NCBI GenBank assembly: GCA_021234155.1
Contig: JAJEKV010000030.1
Span: 2,683,842-2,747,841, forward strand
Source: Isoetes taiwanensis
Taxonomy: Eukaryota > Streptophyta > Lycopodiopsida > Isoetales > Isoetaceae
DNA: 64,000 nucleotides
Direction: 5' to 3'
A program made the translations under genes and the position numbers. The notes below the pieces were generated by a model. It was given only the letters and a program-made list of their open reading frames with translations, did no database searches and was not told the DNA's origin. Of this stretch, positions 22,856-33,600 are shown piece after piece. The stretch's first letter is position 1. Each line of letters begins with the position of its first letter.

Positions 22856-25800
22856 GAACAAGGTGACGGTGCAAATGCACTAATGACCTGTGGTGCAATT
22901 GCAGATTCCTTTTTCAAAAAAATTTAAATTCGGTATTTTTTACCTTTTTTAAAGAAAACGGGCACCACAAAAAAATTCTCAATCCAAAAAGTACGCATTT
23001 AACAGAGGACGACGTTTTTTGCTCTAAGTCAAACTAAATAATAGTACTTTTTTTAAACATTAAAATGCAAGGGAAAAGAAAAATGTCTACGCGCGCATAG
23101 ACATGACAGTATCAATTCAATTAATATCTCACAAAAAAAATATCAAGGGGACATTTTTTTGCAGGAACTTCTTATTCAGCATCAGAATCGATGAGCGTGT
23201 ATAGTGTTTGGTGTGTAAAGCATTTGAGTGTTTTTCTATGCGTGTATAGCATTTGCCTATGCGTGCATAGACAAGCACAATTTATATTCCTTTAAAAACC
23301 CTAGGCTTGTGAAATAATCATGAAAAAGAGCTTTCGATAAGTTTTTTTTTGCCTACACGCAAGTAGATAATAAGTCCATATATACGACCATTATGCTGAG
23401 TAATGTGCTCATTCTAAGTACAAAGATTGTGTAATTTGAAATGTCCCAAAATGGGTAACACCATAACATGCTATAACCCGATGAACTTCCTCGCTTTCTG
23501 GAATATTTTTCTCCTCCTCAAGCTTTTAAAGGCCTTCAACAATCTGCATTGCACTTGTTTTTAAAAGCTTTCTTTGTCTATGCACAATATTTTTTAAACA
23601 TTTGTTTGTTTGTCTGTGTCTATGCACAAAGGCTTTCTTTGTCTATGCACAAGACAAAGTATTTTTCAAACATTGTTTTGTTTGTCTGTGTCTATGCGCG
23701 CATAAACAAAGTTTTGTTTGTTTCTATGCGCACATAGACAAAAGTTATTTCATTTCTCGTGTCTATGTGTGCATAGGCAAAAGTTCTTTTGTTTGTGCTA
23801 TGTGCGCATAGGCAATTGTTCTTTTGTTGTCCATCTCTATATGTGCATAGCCATCACATTCTCACTTATGCTAGGTTGTCTAGACTTGTTTATTTGTCAC
23901 TTAAGTATACAAAACCTGTTGATTCCCAAAATTCTAGACACCTGCAAGCAGTCAAGCATGATCCAATTGAAATTTAAAACGTAAATTAAGAACACATCTC
24001 AAGAACAACCTTGCTCATATGTGTATGGGCCAACATGCAAAACATTGCAAGAGGGTATGGAGAACATCGAGGCACTGGCAGAAATTAACCTCCCAAACAA
24101 AGTCTATAACCTGTAATTGGTGATCCAATTGCTGAAATTCAACTGCTATATTTTTGTGAGAATTCATAAAAGATTATTAATTTCTATATTCCCTTACAAG
24201 TAAGATTCTAAAGCATAAATTAATTGAACATGCTTCCAGAAAGAAGCAATTGTTCCAAAAACAGGGCAAGTATACATATCTGGCTCTAGAAATTGCTTGC
24301 AAAGAAAAGAAGTCACTCAAATTATCTTAAAAATTTACCTCAAGTACTTGCAAAATTACCAAAATCCACCTGCAAAATCACCTTCCAAATCACCTTAAAA
24401 CTCTATTTACAAAAGAGAAAGGAACAAATTCATCTGCAAAATTGTCCCATACATGCGACCAGATAAATATCTTGTGACCACATAAGATTTTTGTTTGTCC
24501 AGCATGCACGTTGTCCCGTATTGCAGTGAACGATTCCTATTAGTGATGTTCCTTTCGGATAACATGTCTAATCACTACAACTTTATTAAATCCACCAATC
24601 GGTTCCGTCCAATCCCTATAGCCCACCTTGAATGATCTGAAAAATTTTAAGACTGTTGTACAGATTATTGAATTTGCAGACATGAATTCTATCAAATGAA
24701 TTGGGTATCAGCAGACGACTTCATTTTTCTTTTATCCATTTCATATGCAAATGTAATGTAGTAAGATACAGAAACCAGAAAAACAAAACCGTTGTTTCAA
24801 AGCTTGGCATTCAATACAGACACAAATAAGAACCAACAATATATTTCAGAAACAATAAGCATAAGAATAAGAAAGTGGATTGAACAGTTGATTCCTGAGT
24901 TAAATGAACCAGCGAGAAACAATACTGGTTGAAAATTGAATAAGAACAAGTTATTTTCGTCCAAATGAAGGAAAACCCAAAAGCCAGGGGCCAAAAAGGC
25001 CCTGTGAGAGCGGCCGCACAGGGAAATGGGCTCAGGAAAAGAATAATGTACAAGGTGAGGATCATTCATAAGGAACAGAAGGGTTAAGCTGTTTAAGGAG
25101 GCCAACATAGGTAAGGTAAAGGACGCGGTCCTTGGCGCCAGTACAAATATTTGCCGACCTGATATGACCTGATAGGGTTTGAAAAACTTACCTTTATAGC
25201 GCCAAATCCATCTTGGGGTTGCAATCCAATGCAAAACTCTGCTGCATCTCGAACTCTGGTGCAAAACTCTGGCTGGGCTGCATCTCGAACACAAAAGCAG
25301 AAGCAGAGAGCCGAGTTTTAGACGAAAATAGCAAAAACATAGAAAAAAAGAAGTATCCTTCCTATGCGCGCATAGGACAACTTCACCCTTTGCCCATGCG
25401 CGCATGGGCACTACCTACCAAAGTTTCTCTCCGACCTACTTATTTTTCCCCGAACCTACTTGTTTTTCATGCCCAACCTACTTGTTTCTATTCCGAACCT
25501 CTTCACGCAGACCATCCCTAAAACTATGCGACATATTGTCTTTTGATATCCCTTTAGGATCCCTGCTTGCAATTTTTGTTTCTTTTGTGTTTTTTATTTT
25601 TGTGCCTTGTCCATGTGCGCATAGCATGTGTGATGCTCCTTGAGCAATAAAAAATGCATACCGCTCCATTTTAATGTTTTTGTCTTTAAAATTTGTCAAG
25701 AATTTGCTGGTTGTTTCATTTTGCACTTTTTGAATGTGTCCCAAAAACAACTAAATTAGATTATTATTTTTCTGCCTAAAATGGGGATGTCAAATTAACA

Positions 25801-25983
25801 AGACGTCAACTTTTTGGTAATTTTGACCCCTAAAATAGCTACCAAATTCGTAAATTTAGGGTCATTTTTTTAATTGACCCCCCAAAAGTGGCTGAATTTA
25901 AGGGTATTTTAGGGAATCTTTGAAAGATGCTTTTTATTAGTGCAAACGCAAGTCATTAGTGTGTTTGCACCGTCACCTTGTTC
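22856..25983. mobile_element. TIR DNA transposon, 3.1 kb, non-autonomous
   Basis: Terminal inverted repeats of about 33 bp begin GAACAAGGTGACGGTGCAAA at both ends, with a few mismatches further in (left CACTAATGACCTG, right CACTAATGACTTG). The element sits exactly inside a CCTAGG of the 19-bp array. The flanks fit a duplicated TA (TIR starts at G) or a duplicated CTAG, so the superfamily is open; TA would suggest Tc1/mariner-like. Short palindromes of the CTATGCGCGCATAG type cluster near 23090-23870 and again at 25360-25625. I see no transposase motif in any frame. Confidence 0.8.
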
Positions 25984-27064
25984 TAGGCTCAAACATGCCA
26001 AGGTGGCTCCAACATATCACCTAGGCTCCAACATGTCAGGTTGGCTCAAGCATGCCAAGGTGGCTCAAACATGCCAGGCGGGCTCCAACAAGCCACCTAG
26101 GCTCAAACATGCCAAGGTGGCTCCAACATACCACCTAGGCTCCAACATGCCAGGGTGGCTGAAGCATGCCAAGGTAACCCAAACATGCCACGCGGAATCC
26201 AACATGCCACCTAGGCTCCAACATGCCAAGTTGGCTAAAACATGCCACGTGGGCTCCAACATGCCACCTAGGCTCCAGGATGCCAAGACGGCTCAAACAT
26301 GCCAAGGTGGCTCCAACATGCCACCCAGGCTCCAACATGCCAAGGTGGATCAAACATGCCACCTAGGTTCCAATATATGCCACCTAGGCTCAAACATGCC
26401 AAGCTGGCTCAAGCATGCTAAGATGGCTCAACATTCCACGTGGGGTCCAACATGCCGCCTAGGCTCCAACACGCCAAGGTGGCTCCAAGGTGGGTCAAAC
26501 ATGCCACGCGGGCTCCAACATGCCAAGGTGGCTCAAACATGCCAAGGTGGCTCAAACATGCCACGCGAACTCTGACATGCCACCCATGCTCCGACATGCC
26601 AAAGTGGCTCAAACCTGCCACCTAGGCTCCAACATGCCACCTAGGCTCAAACAGGGAACATGTTAACATGGCTCAGACATGCCAAGATGGCTCAACATTC
26701 TACGTGGGCCCCAACATGCCACCTACCCTCCAACATGCCAAGGTAGTTCCAACATGCCACCTAGGCTCCAACATGCTAAGGTGGCTCAAACATGCCACCT
26801 AGCCTCCAATATGCCACCTATGCTCCAACATGCCAAGGTGGCTAAACCATACCAAGGTAGCTCAAACATGCCACACGGGCTCTGACATGCCACGTAGGCT
26901 CAAACATGCCACGTGGGCTCCAGCATGCCAAGATGGCTCAAACATGCCACCTAGGCTCCAGCATGCCAAGATGGCTCAAACATGCCAAGGTGGCTCAAAC
27001 TTGCCATGCGGGCTCCAACATGCCACCCAGGCTCCAACATTCCAAGGTGGCTCAAACATGCCAC
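25984..27064 (+). repeat. 19-bp repeat array, right part
   Basis: Forward-orientation continuation of the array that ended at 22855, about 1.1 kb, with the same CCAAGG/CCTAGG/CACGTGG variants. Together with 22769-22855 it is the opposing arm to 15675-18343. Confidence 0.95.
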
Positions 27065-27469
27065 AAGTTCATGCATCACCAAGCCAATCGAATGAGAGGG
27101 AATAAAAAAAAATGCCAACTGCTTTTAGATCTAATGAATTAGAATGAAAGTTGTAGAACACAACAAAATCAAAATAGACAGGATCACGCACAAACTATCA
27201 TCTTATTTTGGCTTTAGTATTATATATAATTACCGTATTAGATTGGATCAAGCCCAATTTGAATGGTTGAGATCATGTGAGTGCATCTAAAGGGCGAGAT
27301 TTATCGCACGACTTTCCACCATCGTGGTTGGTTATGTTTTGATCTCTTAAGGGGAAAGGGAAAGAGAAAAAGAAAAAGGGAGGAAAGGAAATGGAGGAGG
27401 AAAGAAGGAATGTGATAACATTGTACAAGATCCTGTTTGAATCTGACTAGGATGTTGTTTTTAAGGTGA
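27065..27469. other. Unassigned DNA
   Basis: About 400 bp with a purine-rich stretch (27350-27400). No gene is seen. Confidence 0.6.
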
Positions 27470-27786
27470 TGTTTTTTTTAGGTGTGGTCTATAATTAGGC
27501 ATAGTATGGTGATTGTTTTTTAGGTGATTGTTTTTTAAGGAAGTATGCTGAAGTGAGGTGATTTTTTTAATTGAAGTGTTGTTTTTCGAGGTGTGGTTTA
27601 TAAGTGGGTGTAGTTTTTAAATAGCTATTTTTTAAAGAAGTATGATTTTTTTTTTTTTTTGTGCTTTATAAGTGGGTGTAGTTTTCAAGTGGATGTTTTT
27701 TAATGAAGTATGGTTTTCTGAAGTGTAGTTTATAACTAGGTGTATTTAAGAAGCTATTTTTTAGTATGGTTTTTTTGAGGTGTAAG
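27470..27786 (+). repeat. AT-rich minisatellite, part 1
   Basis: Loose tandem units of about 60-70 bp: TTTATAAGTGGGTGTAG, TTTTTAAGTAGCTATTTTTT, AAGTATGGTTTT, and TGAAGTGTGG or TGAGGTGTGG. It is interrupted at 27786 by a TIR element and continues at 30782. Confidence 0.8.
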
Positions 27787-28369
27787 AAGCACAATTTCAT
27801 TAAAATGAGAAATTTCGTGATTCCAATTAGGGATGAAAATCCTTTTTAATCCATTTTATGACGATTTTTTGAGCAATTATGGCGCAATTTAGCAAAAAAA
27901 ATGCATCTAAAGTGCCATTTATTGGCGCCATTAATATTAGAGAGGGGGGGAAAAACAACAAAAAAAAAAAAACTGCAACTTAAGTTAGCAAGTTTTACCT
28001 ATTTTACAGGAAGAAGGGCATCATTAACTTCTGAAATTGACAAATTTACACATCAAGAAAATTTGTTTATGAAGCTAAAATACGAAATTTGTTGCTGAAT
28101 TGAATCACTGCCATTAGTAGGATCATGCTTTTCTTTGCCAACATTCATAAGAATGTCAAATCCTGCCCCACTAAATGCCTCTTCGTCAAAGTTGTAAGCC
28201 GCATTTTGAACTCATAATTGACTAAAATCTTGATTGGTACCAAAGTTGGGGCGAAGGTGACTCCACAACAAATCTCTGGCATACACGAGCGTGCATTTGC
28301 TATAGCAGACCAAATGCATCTTTGGTGAATGCATCCTCAACATATTTTTTTGCATGCTAGTGAATGCAA

Positions 28370-28537
28370 ATGGCCATGGCGCCATTTGCATCCTCAGCAT
28401 GCTTGGAAATGGCACCTTGAGGATGCAACATGGTGCCATTTACACCCCCAGCACCCAAAAAAATTTCCCCCCAAAAAAAAGGGGTGTTGGGGTGCAAATG
28501 GCGCCATGGCGCCATTTGCACCCGCAAAAAAAAAAAA

Positions 28538-28569
<32 letters not shown>

Positions 28570-28740
28570 GAAATTTTTTTTGGTGTTGCGGGTGCAAATG
28601 GCGCCATGGTGCCATTTGCATCCTCAAGGTGCCATTTCCAAACATGATGAAGCATCCACAGCATGCATTTGATATAACATCTGGACCAAATGCATGGTGA
28701 TGAATGCAAATGGCGCCATGGCGCCCTTTGCATTCCTCAA
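28370..28740. repeat. GGCGCCAT palindrome cluster with A/T tract
   Basis: Repeats of ATGGCGCCATTTGCAT and GGCGCCATGGCGCC flank a run of about 15 A followed by about 30 T (28526-28569). The sequences on the two sides of the tract are roughly inverted copies (TGGGGTGCAAATGGCGCC versus TGCGGGTGCAAATGGCGCC), so a long hairpin is possible. Confidence 0.8.
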
Positions 28741-29277
28741 CATGCATTTAATAAAGCAGATCATGCTAAGGATGCATGCCATTTGCATCCTCAATATGCA
28801 TCAAGCAAACATATATTCAAAGCTGGTGCTATTTGACTAGGAAAACTAAAAAATCAAGTAAAAGAAGACCTACCTTTGCCTTGGAGACTTGCCTTCATGA
28901 TTCTTGATATCTTTAGTGTCTAGAGTGATGAAAACAAAGGCGCTAAGCGTTGGCGCTGGCACTGGCACTAGGCGCTAGGCCATCTAGCTGCAGGCGCTGG
29001 CGTTGGCGCTAGGTCCAATGGGCCATCTAGCAGCAGCCCCGTCGGTACCGGTCGGTATTTGGCGGTCCTTGGCAGGGAAGCCGAGGGGATGTAGGGCGCT
29101 AAGCGGGATGTAAGCGGGCGCTTAGGCCATCTAGCAGCGCGCTAGGTCCAATAGGCCATCTAGTATGCTTGGTGGCGGCGGTCCTTGTAGTCCTTGTCGT
29201 GGGAAGCAGTGGGGAATGTAGGTGGTAACCGGCGGGTGGGTATGTATGGCTCGTGGAAGGCGAGCGTAAATTTAAAA

Positions 29278-29350
29278 ATGCCCGCCCAAATTTGAAACCC
29301 CTCCGCCCGCCCAAATTTGAAAGCCCTCCGCCCGCCCAAATTTGAAATTC
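29278..29350 (+). repeat. Three tandem CGCCCGCCCAAATTTGAAA units
   Basis: Three adjacent copies of CGCCCGCCCAAATTTGAAA separated by CCCTC, then a run of ATTTGAAAT-type palindromes. Confidence 0.85.
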
Positions 29351-29684
29351 AAAATTTGAAATCCCAAATTTGTTGTTGCTGCTCGACATATCATTTCTTT
29401 AGGCGCTTGTATAGATCCTTCTATAGGCGGATGCAGGGTCTTCGATGGTTCCATACCGATCGGCACTTCTAGGCGGCTTCTTGCAGTCATTTATTTTCAG
29501 GTAACATTAGCTGTTTGCACAGGGTTTTTTGGGCGCTTCTTTTTGAGGCGCTGCAATATTCTTACAAGATCCATATACTCCAGTCGCCGATAGTTTTTTC
29601 ACCAAAATGGTGACCACCATATCCAGGTAAGTTTTTCAATATGCATCGTCTTTTTGTTAGAGCCATTCATCACATGTATACATC

Positions 29685-30010
29685 CAAATGGAGCCATTGG
29701 AAGCCATTTGGAGCCCTCAAATGGCTTCATGGCGCCATTTGGGGGGTGCCAGGGGCAGGTATACCACCCAAATGGCGCCATTTGGAGGGTGCCAGAGGGG
29801 GTAGGTATACCCCCCAAATGGCGCTATGGAGCAATTTGGGGTGCCATTTGGAGCCCTCAAATGGCTCCATGGCGCCATTTGGGGGGTGCCAGAGGGGGCA
29901 GGTATACCCCTCAAATGGTGCCATTTGGGGGTGCCATGGGGGGCAGGTATACCCCCACATGGCACCTTGAGGATGCAAATGGCGCCATAAATGCCATGGC
30001 CATTTGCATT

Positions 30011-30062
<52 letters not shown>

Positions 30063-30235
30063 GGTAGGTATACCCACAAATGGCTCATTGGGGGGGTGGG
30101 GTGTGGGGGGGGGGTGGGGGGGCTGGTATACCCCCATTTTGGTTAGTTGCTGGGGGAGTATATATACCCCCAAATGGGGGTGGGGGGGGGGGAGGGGGGG
30201 GGGGCGGGTATGGGGGGGGGCACCCCCATGGAGCC
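29685..30235 (+). repeat. CAAATGGCGCCATTTGG repeats, poly-T and G-run tract
   Basis: Multiple copies of CAAATGGCGCCATTTGGGG and GGTGCCAGAGGGGG.AGGTATACC (29690-29990), a T run of about 38 (30015-30052), then a G-rich tract (30085-30235) with many runs of five or more G. The plus strand could form G-quadruplexes. Confidence 0.85.
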
Positions 30236-30781
30236 ATTTGGGGGAGCGCCAAGCGAGGGCAATTATACATGCCATTTGGGGTAAAGAGAGCCACCCTTCA
30301 TGGCAAGGATGTTGATCCATTGAATGTAGCTTAGCGAGAGATCCGAAATCTGTGGTGCCTATTGAACTTCAATCATATCTTTGGGGGGTGCGGATAACAT
30401 TGGTGAAGCGGTAGGTGCATTTATTAGGTTGCCAAAGAAGGATGTAAGACTGGTTGAGGCTTGTATGCTATAAACATATGTATGATACATGTGTACTACT
30501 CACGTGTATCATACACCTGCAGAAGGTCTATAAATCTATTCATGTATCTTAAAAATATATGTATGATACATGGGTGTCATACCTGTGTACCTAACACATG
30601 CAGAAGGTGTATGATACCGAGTAAATATGTTTTCTAAATATTTCATGGTGGTGTATACAACCCCTGCATAAGGTCTATGATACAGGGTACTCAACCCCTG
30701 CATAAGGTCTATACAACCCCCAAAATAAAAAAATTCCAGTTTACTAAAAATTTTCCCATTATAATGAAATTGTGCTTTAAG

Positions 30782-31024
30782 GTGTAGTTTTTAAGTAGCT
30801 GTTTTCTAAAGTAAGTATGGTTTTTTTAAAGTGTGGTTTATAAGTAGATATAGTTTTTAAGTGGTTGTTTTTTTTTTTTTAAGTGTGGTTTTCTGAAGTG
30901 GTGTGGTTTATAACTAGGTGTAGTTTTTAAGTAGCTATTTCCTACGGAAGTATGGTTTTTTTGAGGTTAGGTGTAGATTCTAAGTAGCTGATTTTTTTAA
31001 GGAAGGAAGGAAGGAAGGAAGTAT
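30782..31024 (+). repeat. AT-rich minisatellite, part 2
   Basis: Same units as 27470-27786 (GGTGTAGTTTTTAAGTAGC, GTTTATAAGTAGATATAG), ending in a short GGAA run at the LINE junction. Confidence 0.8.
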
Positions 31025-33357
31025 ATTTTAACGTCCACGGAGGCCAAACTTGACCTATGAGACGGTACATGCAGTACACAAAGCAGATAAAACCATACCA
31101 AAAAGACAAATGCTACTATACAATGTGTCCCTACTACTGGGATGAAAAAACCCCCACATGGGAGGAAAAACCCTGGTAGTAGGCTCTCAGATCCCTTGTC
31201 CTGTAAGGGATTCTCTGACTGTAGAGACTTGCAAAATGTAGGATGCGAGACGTGCAACCATTGGCGATGCCAAAGAATTGATGATGGTGCCTTAAAAGCA
31301 CCTAAGATCAGCATGTGTTGCTCGGATATGTGATATATCTGCGGACACTCTTGCAGAGCATGGTGCTCATCCTCTACTGTCTGCATGTGGCAACATTGGC
31401 ATATTCTCTCATGCCGGGGGATTCTCTGCCCTCCATCTATAGTCTAACGACCTGTTTCAATTCTGAGATGATGGGACCCCATCCTCACGGAGGCAATAGC
31501 TCTCCGTTTCTTCATAGATATATCGCTTTCAAAGTCTTGGTGTGGGCCATGTTCAGTGTTGGATTAACTGCGTGTGGTAGTGCTTTCATTTTAGGCTTTG
31601 CACAAGTGGCTGCATCCCACAGAGTGGTGGCAAAGCGCTCATTCAGGTGTGCAGCCTGTCCCTGGGCATCAGGCATAGCCACAATCTGCTGGTAGTCTAT
31701 AGACCACGTTGCGAACCATCCTGACAGTGCTCCTGCCATACCCTCTTCGGTCGTTGTGGCTCTTGTGCCAATAACAAAGCCCTTGGGGGAAGGCGTTGTG
31801 CATCCATCTTTGGTGACCTTGTGGAAATATGCAAGATATCCGCGCGATAGCGGAATGTTGCGGGGGCGAACCGGTCTCATATAGCAAAAATTTGATAAGG
31901 CGCGTGTCCTTGATACCTAGGTCGTATGTTAAGAAGGCCTTTTGCACCCTCTCTCTAGCTTATCCGGTGTTCTTGCTAATTGCCGGACCCCGGACCTCTA
32001 CCCCATACAACAATACCGGTTCCACGAGTGCTCACGAGCAGCGGGTGTGCTCTACGTGCCCGATCCACATAGGTCTCTCAGAGCGGCTATTACGCATAGC
32101 ATCTGGGGCTTTCCATCCCGCTGACCCATCTTTCCACAAAGTCATCCCATAACATGCTAGCACAAAAGTCGATTCCCGGATACTTGAAGGTCCTTACAAC
32201 ATCCACCTTACGTCCTCTCCGTAATAGAGATCCGGGATATCATCTTTGCGAGGAGAGGAATTTGCCGGGAGCTTAGTTTTATGCGGGTTCACTTTGTCAT
32301 TTCTGTTGTGTCACGTAACCCACTAAGAGCGTCCAAATCTTTGCTTTGCATACTCCGGGCTGTATGGGATAGCAAGTCTACATCGTCGCATAGAGCAATT
32401 GCCTTATCTTGTATGCCTCGGTAGCCGTGGGCCACCGCCCCCATGTTCTTGCATCCGGTCTCCAACTTGTCAATGTAGAGACCAAAGCGTTGGAGATAGC
32501 GGACATCCTGTTTAACCCCTATGGTGCTAGCAACTCACGTTGTCCGATCACGGGCAATACGGCATATATCCCATCATAGAGTCTATAGATGACATTTTGT
32601 AAGTCCTTGTGGGGCATGCGGCCTTTGCAAATCTTTGCCACAACAGTCCCGAGGGACCGTATCATATGCCGCCTTGAAATCTAACGAAACAGTAGTACAG
32701 TCCGCCGCCGCATTGCAGTAGCTTCCATAAGGATTACGAGAGTGAATATATGGTCGATTGTGGAGTGGTGGCGAAACCCTGCTGGCCAACGACTCCGACT
32801 TCCCATTGCCCGAAGTTAACTTCTTCTCCACCACACCGCTAAAAGGTTTGTAGTAATGGGCTCACCATGATCATGCGGTAGTTAAGCCAAATCATCCCTA
32901 TTACTGTCTTATGAATTGGGGTGATCTTGCTAACCATCCACTCCCCGGGAGGCCCTCCCTTATGGCCTGGTTAATGATCATTTGTCGAGGCCCTAGCAAA
33001 GCTGGCCCACCCCATTTCAATAACTTCGGCTTGAAGTCCCCGCAAGTCGCCGGCTTTGCCATTAGCCCGGTGTCTAAGGCCCTGTTAGATGTCTTCCTCC
33101 GTGAGCCGCGGCATTTCTCCTACGATCGACGGAACCCCCCAGTTTGCTCCTAGGGGATCATACAACTCCTCCAAGTGATGCATCCACTGGTCTATGGTAA
33201 TATTGCCGGGTGGTTGATGCCTCTTGTACAACACCCTATGCCAGAAGGCTTTAGGCTCGGTCATCAACAAATCAAACATGCGCTGCTGATGGTCTGCAAT
33301 GTACGCATGCTTTTTGGATTTCAAGAATGCTCTATAGTCCTGAATGGCCTGCTGCCG
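31025..33357 (-). mobile_element. LINE fragment, 5'-truncated and decayed
   Basis: Minus-strand translation yields LINE ORF2 pieces. First (33357-33085) is the pre-RT region with PKAFWHRVLYKRH and WMHHLEELYDP. Next is the RT core with VSLDFKAAYDTVPRD (about 32690). The catalytic box reads as LCDDVDLL (about 32370-32400) in place of a YADD-type box. Last is a C-terminal EDEHHALQECP Cys/His motif (about 31340-31380). Many stops and frameshifts are present. AGTAT occurs at both edges (31020-31024 and 33358-33362) as a target duplication in the minisatellite. The 3' end lies at the low coordinate. Confidence 0.8.
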
Positions 33358-33600
33358 AGTATGGTTTTTTGAGGTGTGGATTATAAGCAAGTGTAGTTTT
33401 TAAGTAGCATTTTTAAGGAAGTATGGTTTTCTGATGATTTTTTAAGTCGAGGTGTTGTTTCTTGAGATATAATTTATAAGCAGGTGTAGTTTTTTAAGAA
33501 AATATGATTTGTAGTTTACAAGTAGATGTAGTTTTCAAATGGCTATTTTGTAAGGGGGTATGGTTTTTAGAAGTGGTGTAGTTTATAATTATAGCTGATT
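33358..33600 (+). repeat. AT-rich minisatellite, part 3
   Basis: Continuation of the minisatellite after the LINE (TATGGTTTTTTGAGGTGTGG, TATAAGCAAGTGTAGTTTTT), fading near 33600. Confidence 0.75.

Larger units (their letters stand above)
27787..30777. mobile_element. TIR DNA transposon, 3.0 kb, inserted in the minisatellite
   Basis: Ends are AAGCACAATTTCATTAAAAT (left) and the complement of AAGCACAATTTCATTATAAT (right), about 25 bp with two or three mismatches. TAAG is present on both sides (27783-27786 and 30778-30781) as the apparent target duplication. The minisatellite continues across the gap, which confirms insertion. The interior is low-complexity: GGCGCCAT palindromes, long A and T runs and G-runs. 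No transposase frame is seen, so it is non-autonomous or has captured local sequence. Confidence 0.75.

Noticed and set aside
24797-25411. 204-codon minus-strand frame in the 3.1-kb TIR element
   Set aside because: Leu/Phe-rich with no transposase or other family motif; it crosses the palindrome-rich end. Not enough to call a gene.
15231-27064. Many repetitive proteins (MPRWLKHATWAPTCHLGSN type) in several frames
   Set aside because: They are translations of the 19-bp tandem array; 57 bp equals 19 codons, so every frame repeats. No start context or conservation supports genes.
27787-30777. Proteins encoded across the poly-A/T, GGCGCCAT and G-run tracts
   Set aside because: Poly-Phe/Lys and Gly/Pro runs reflect low-complexity DNA.
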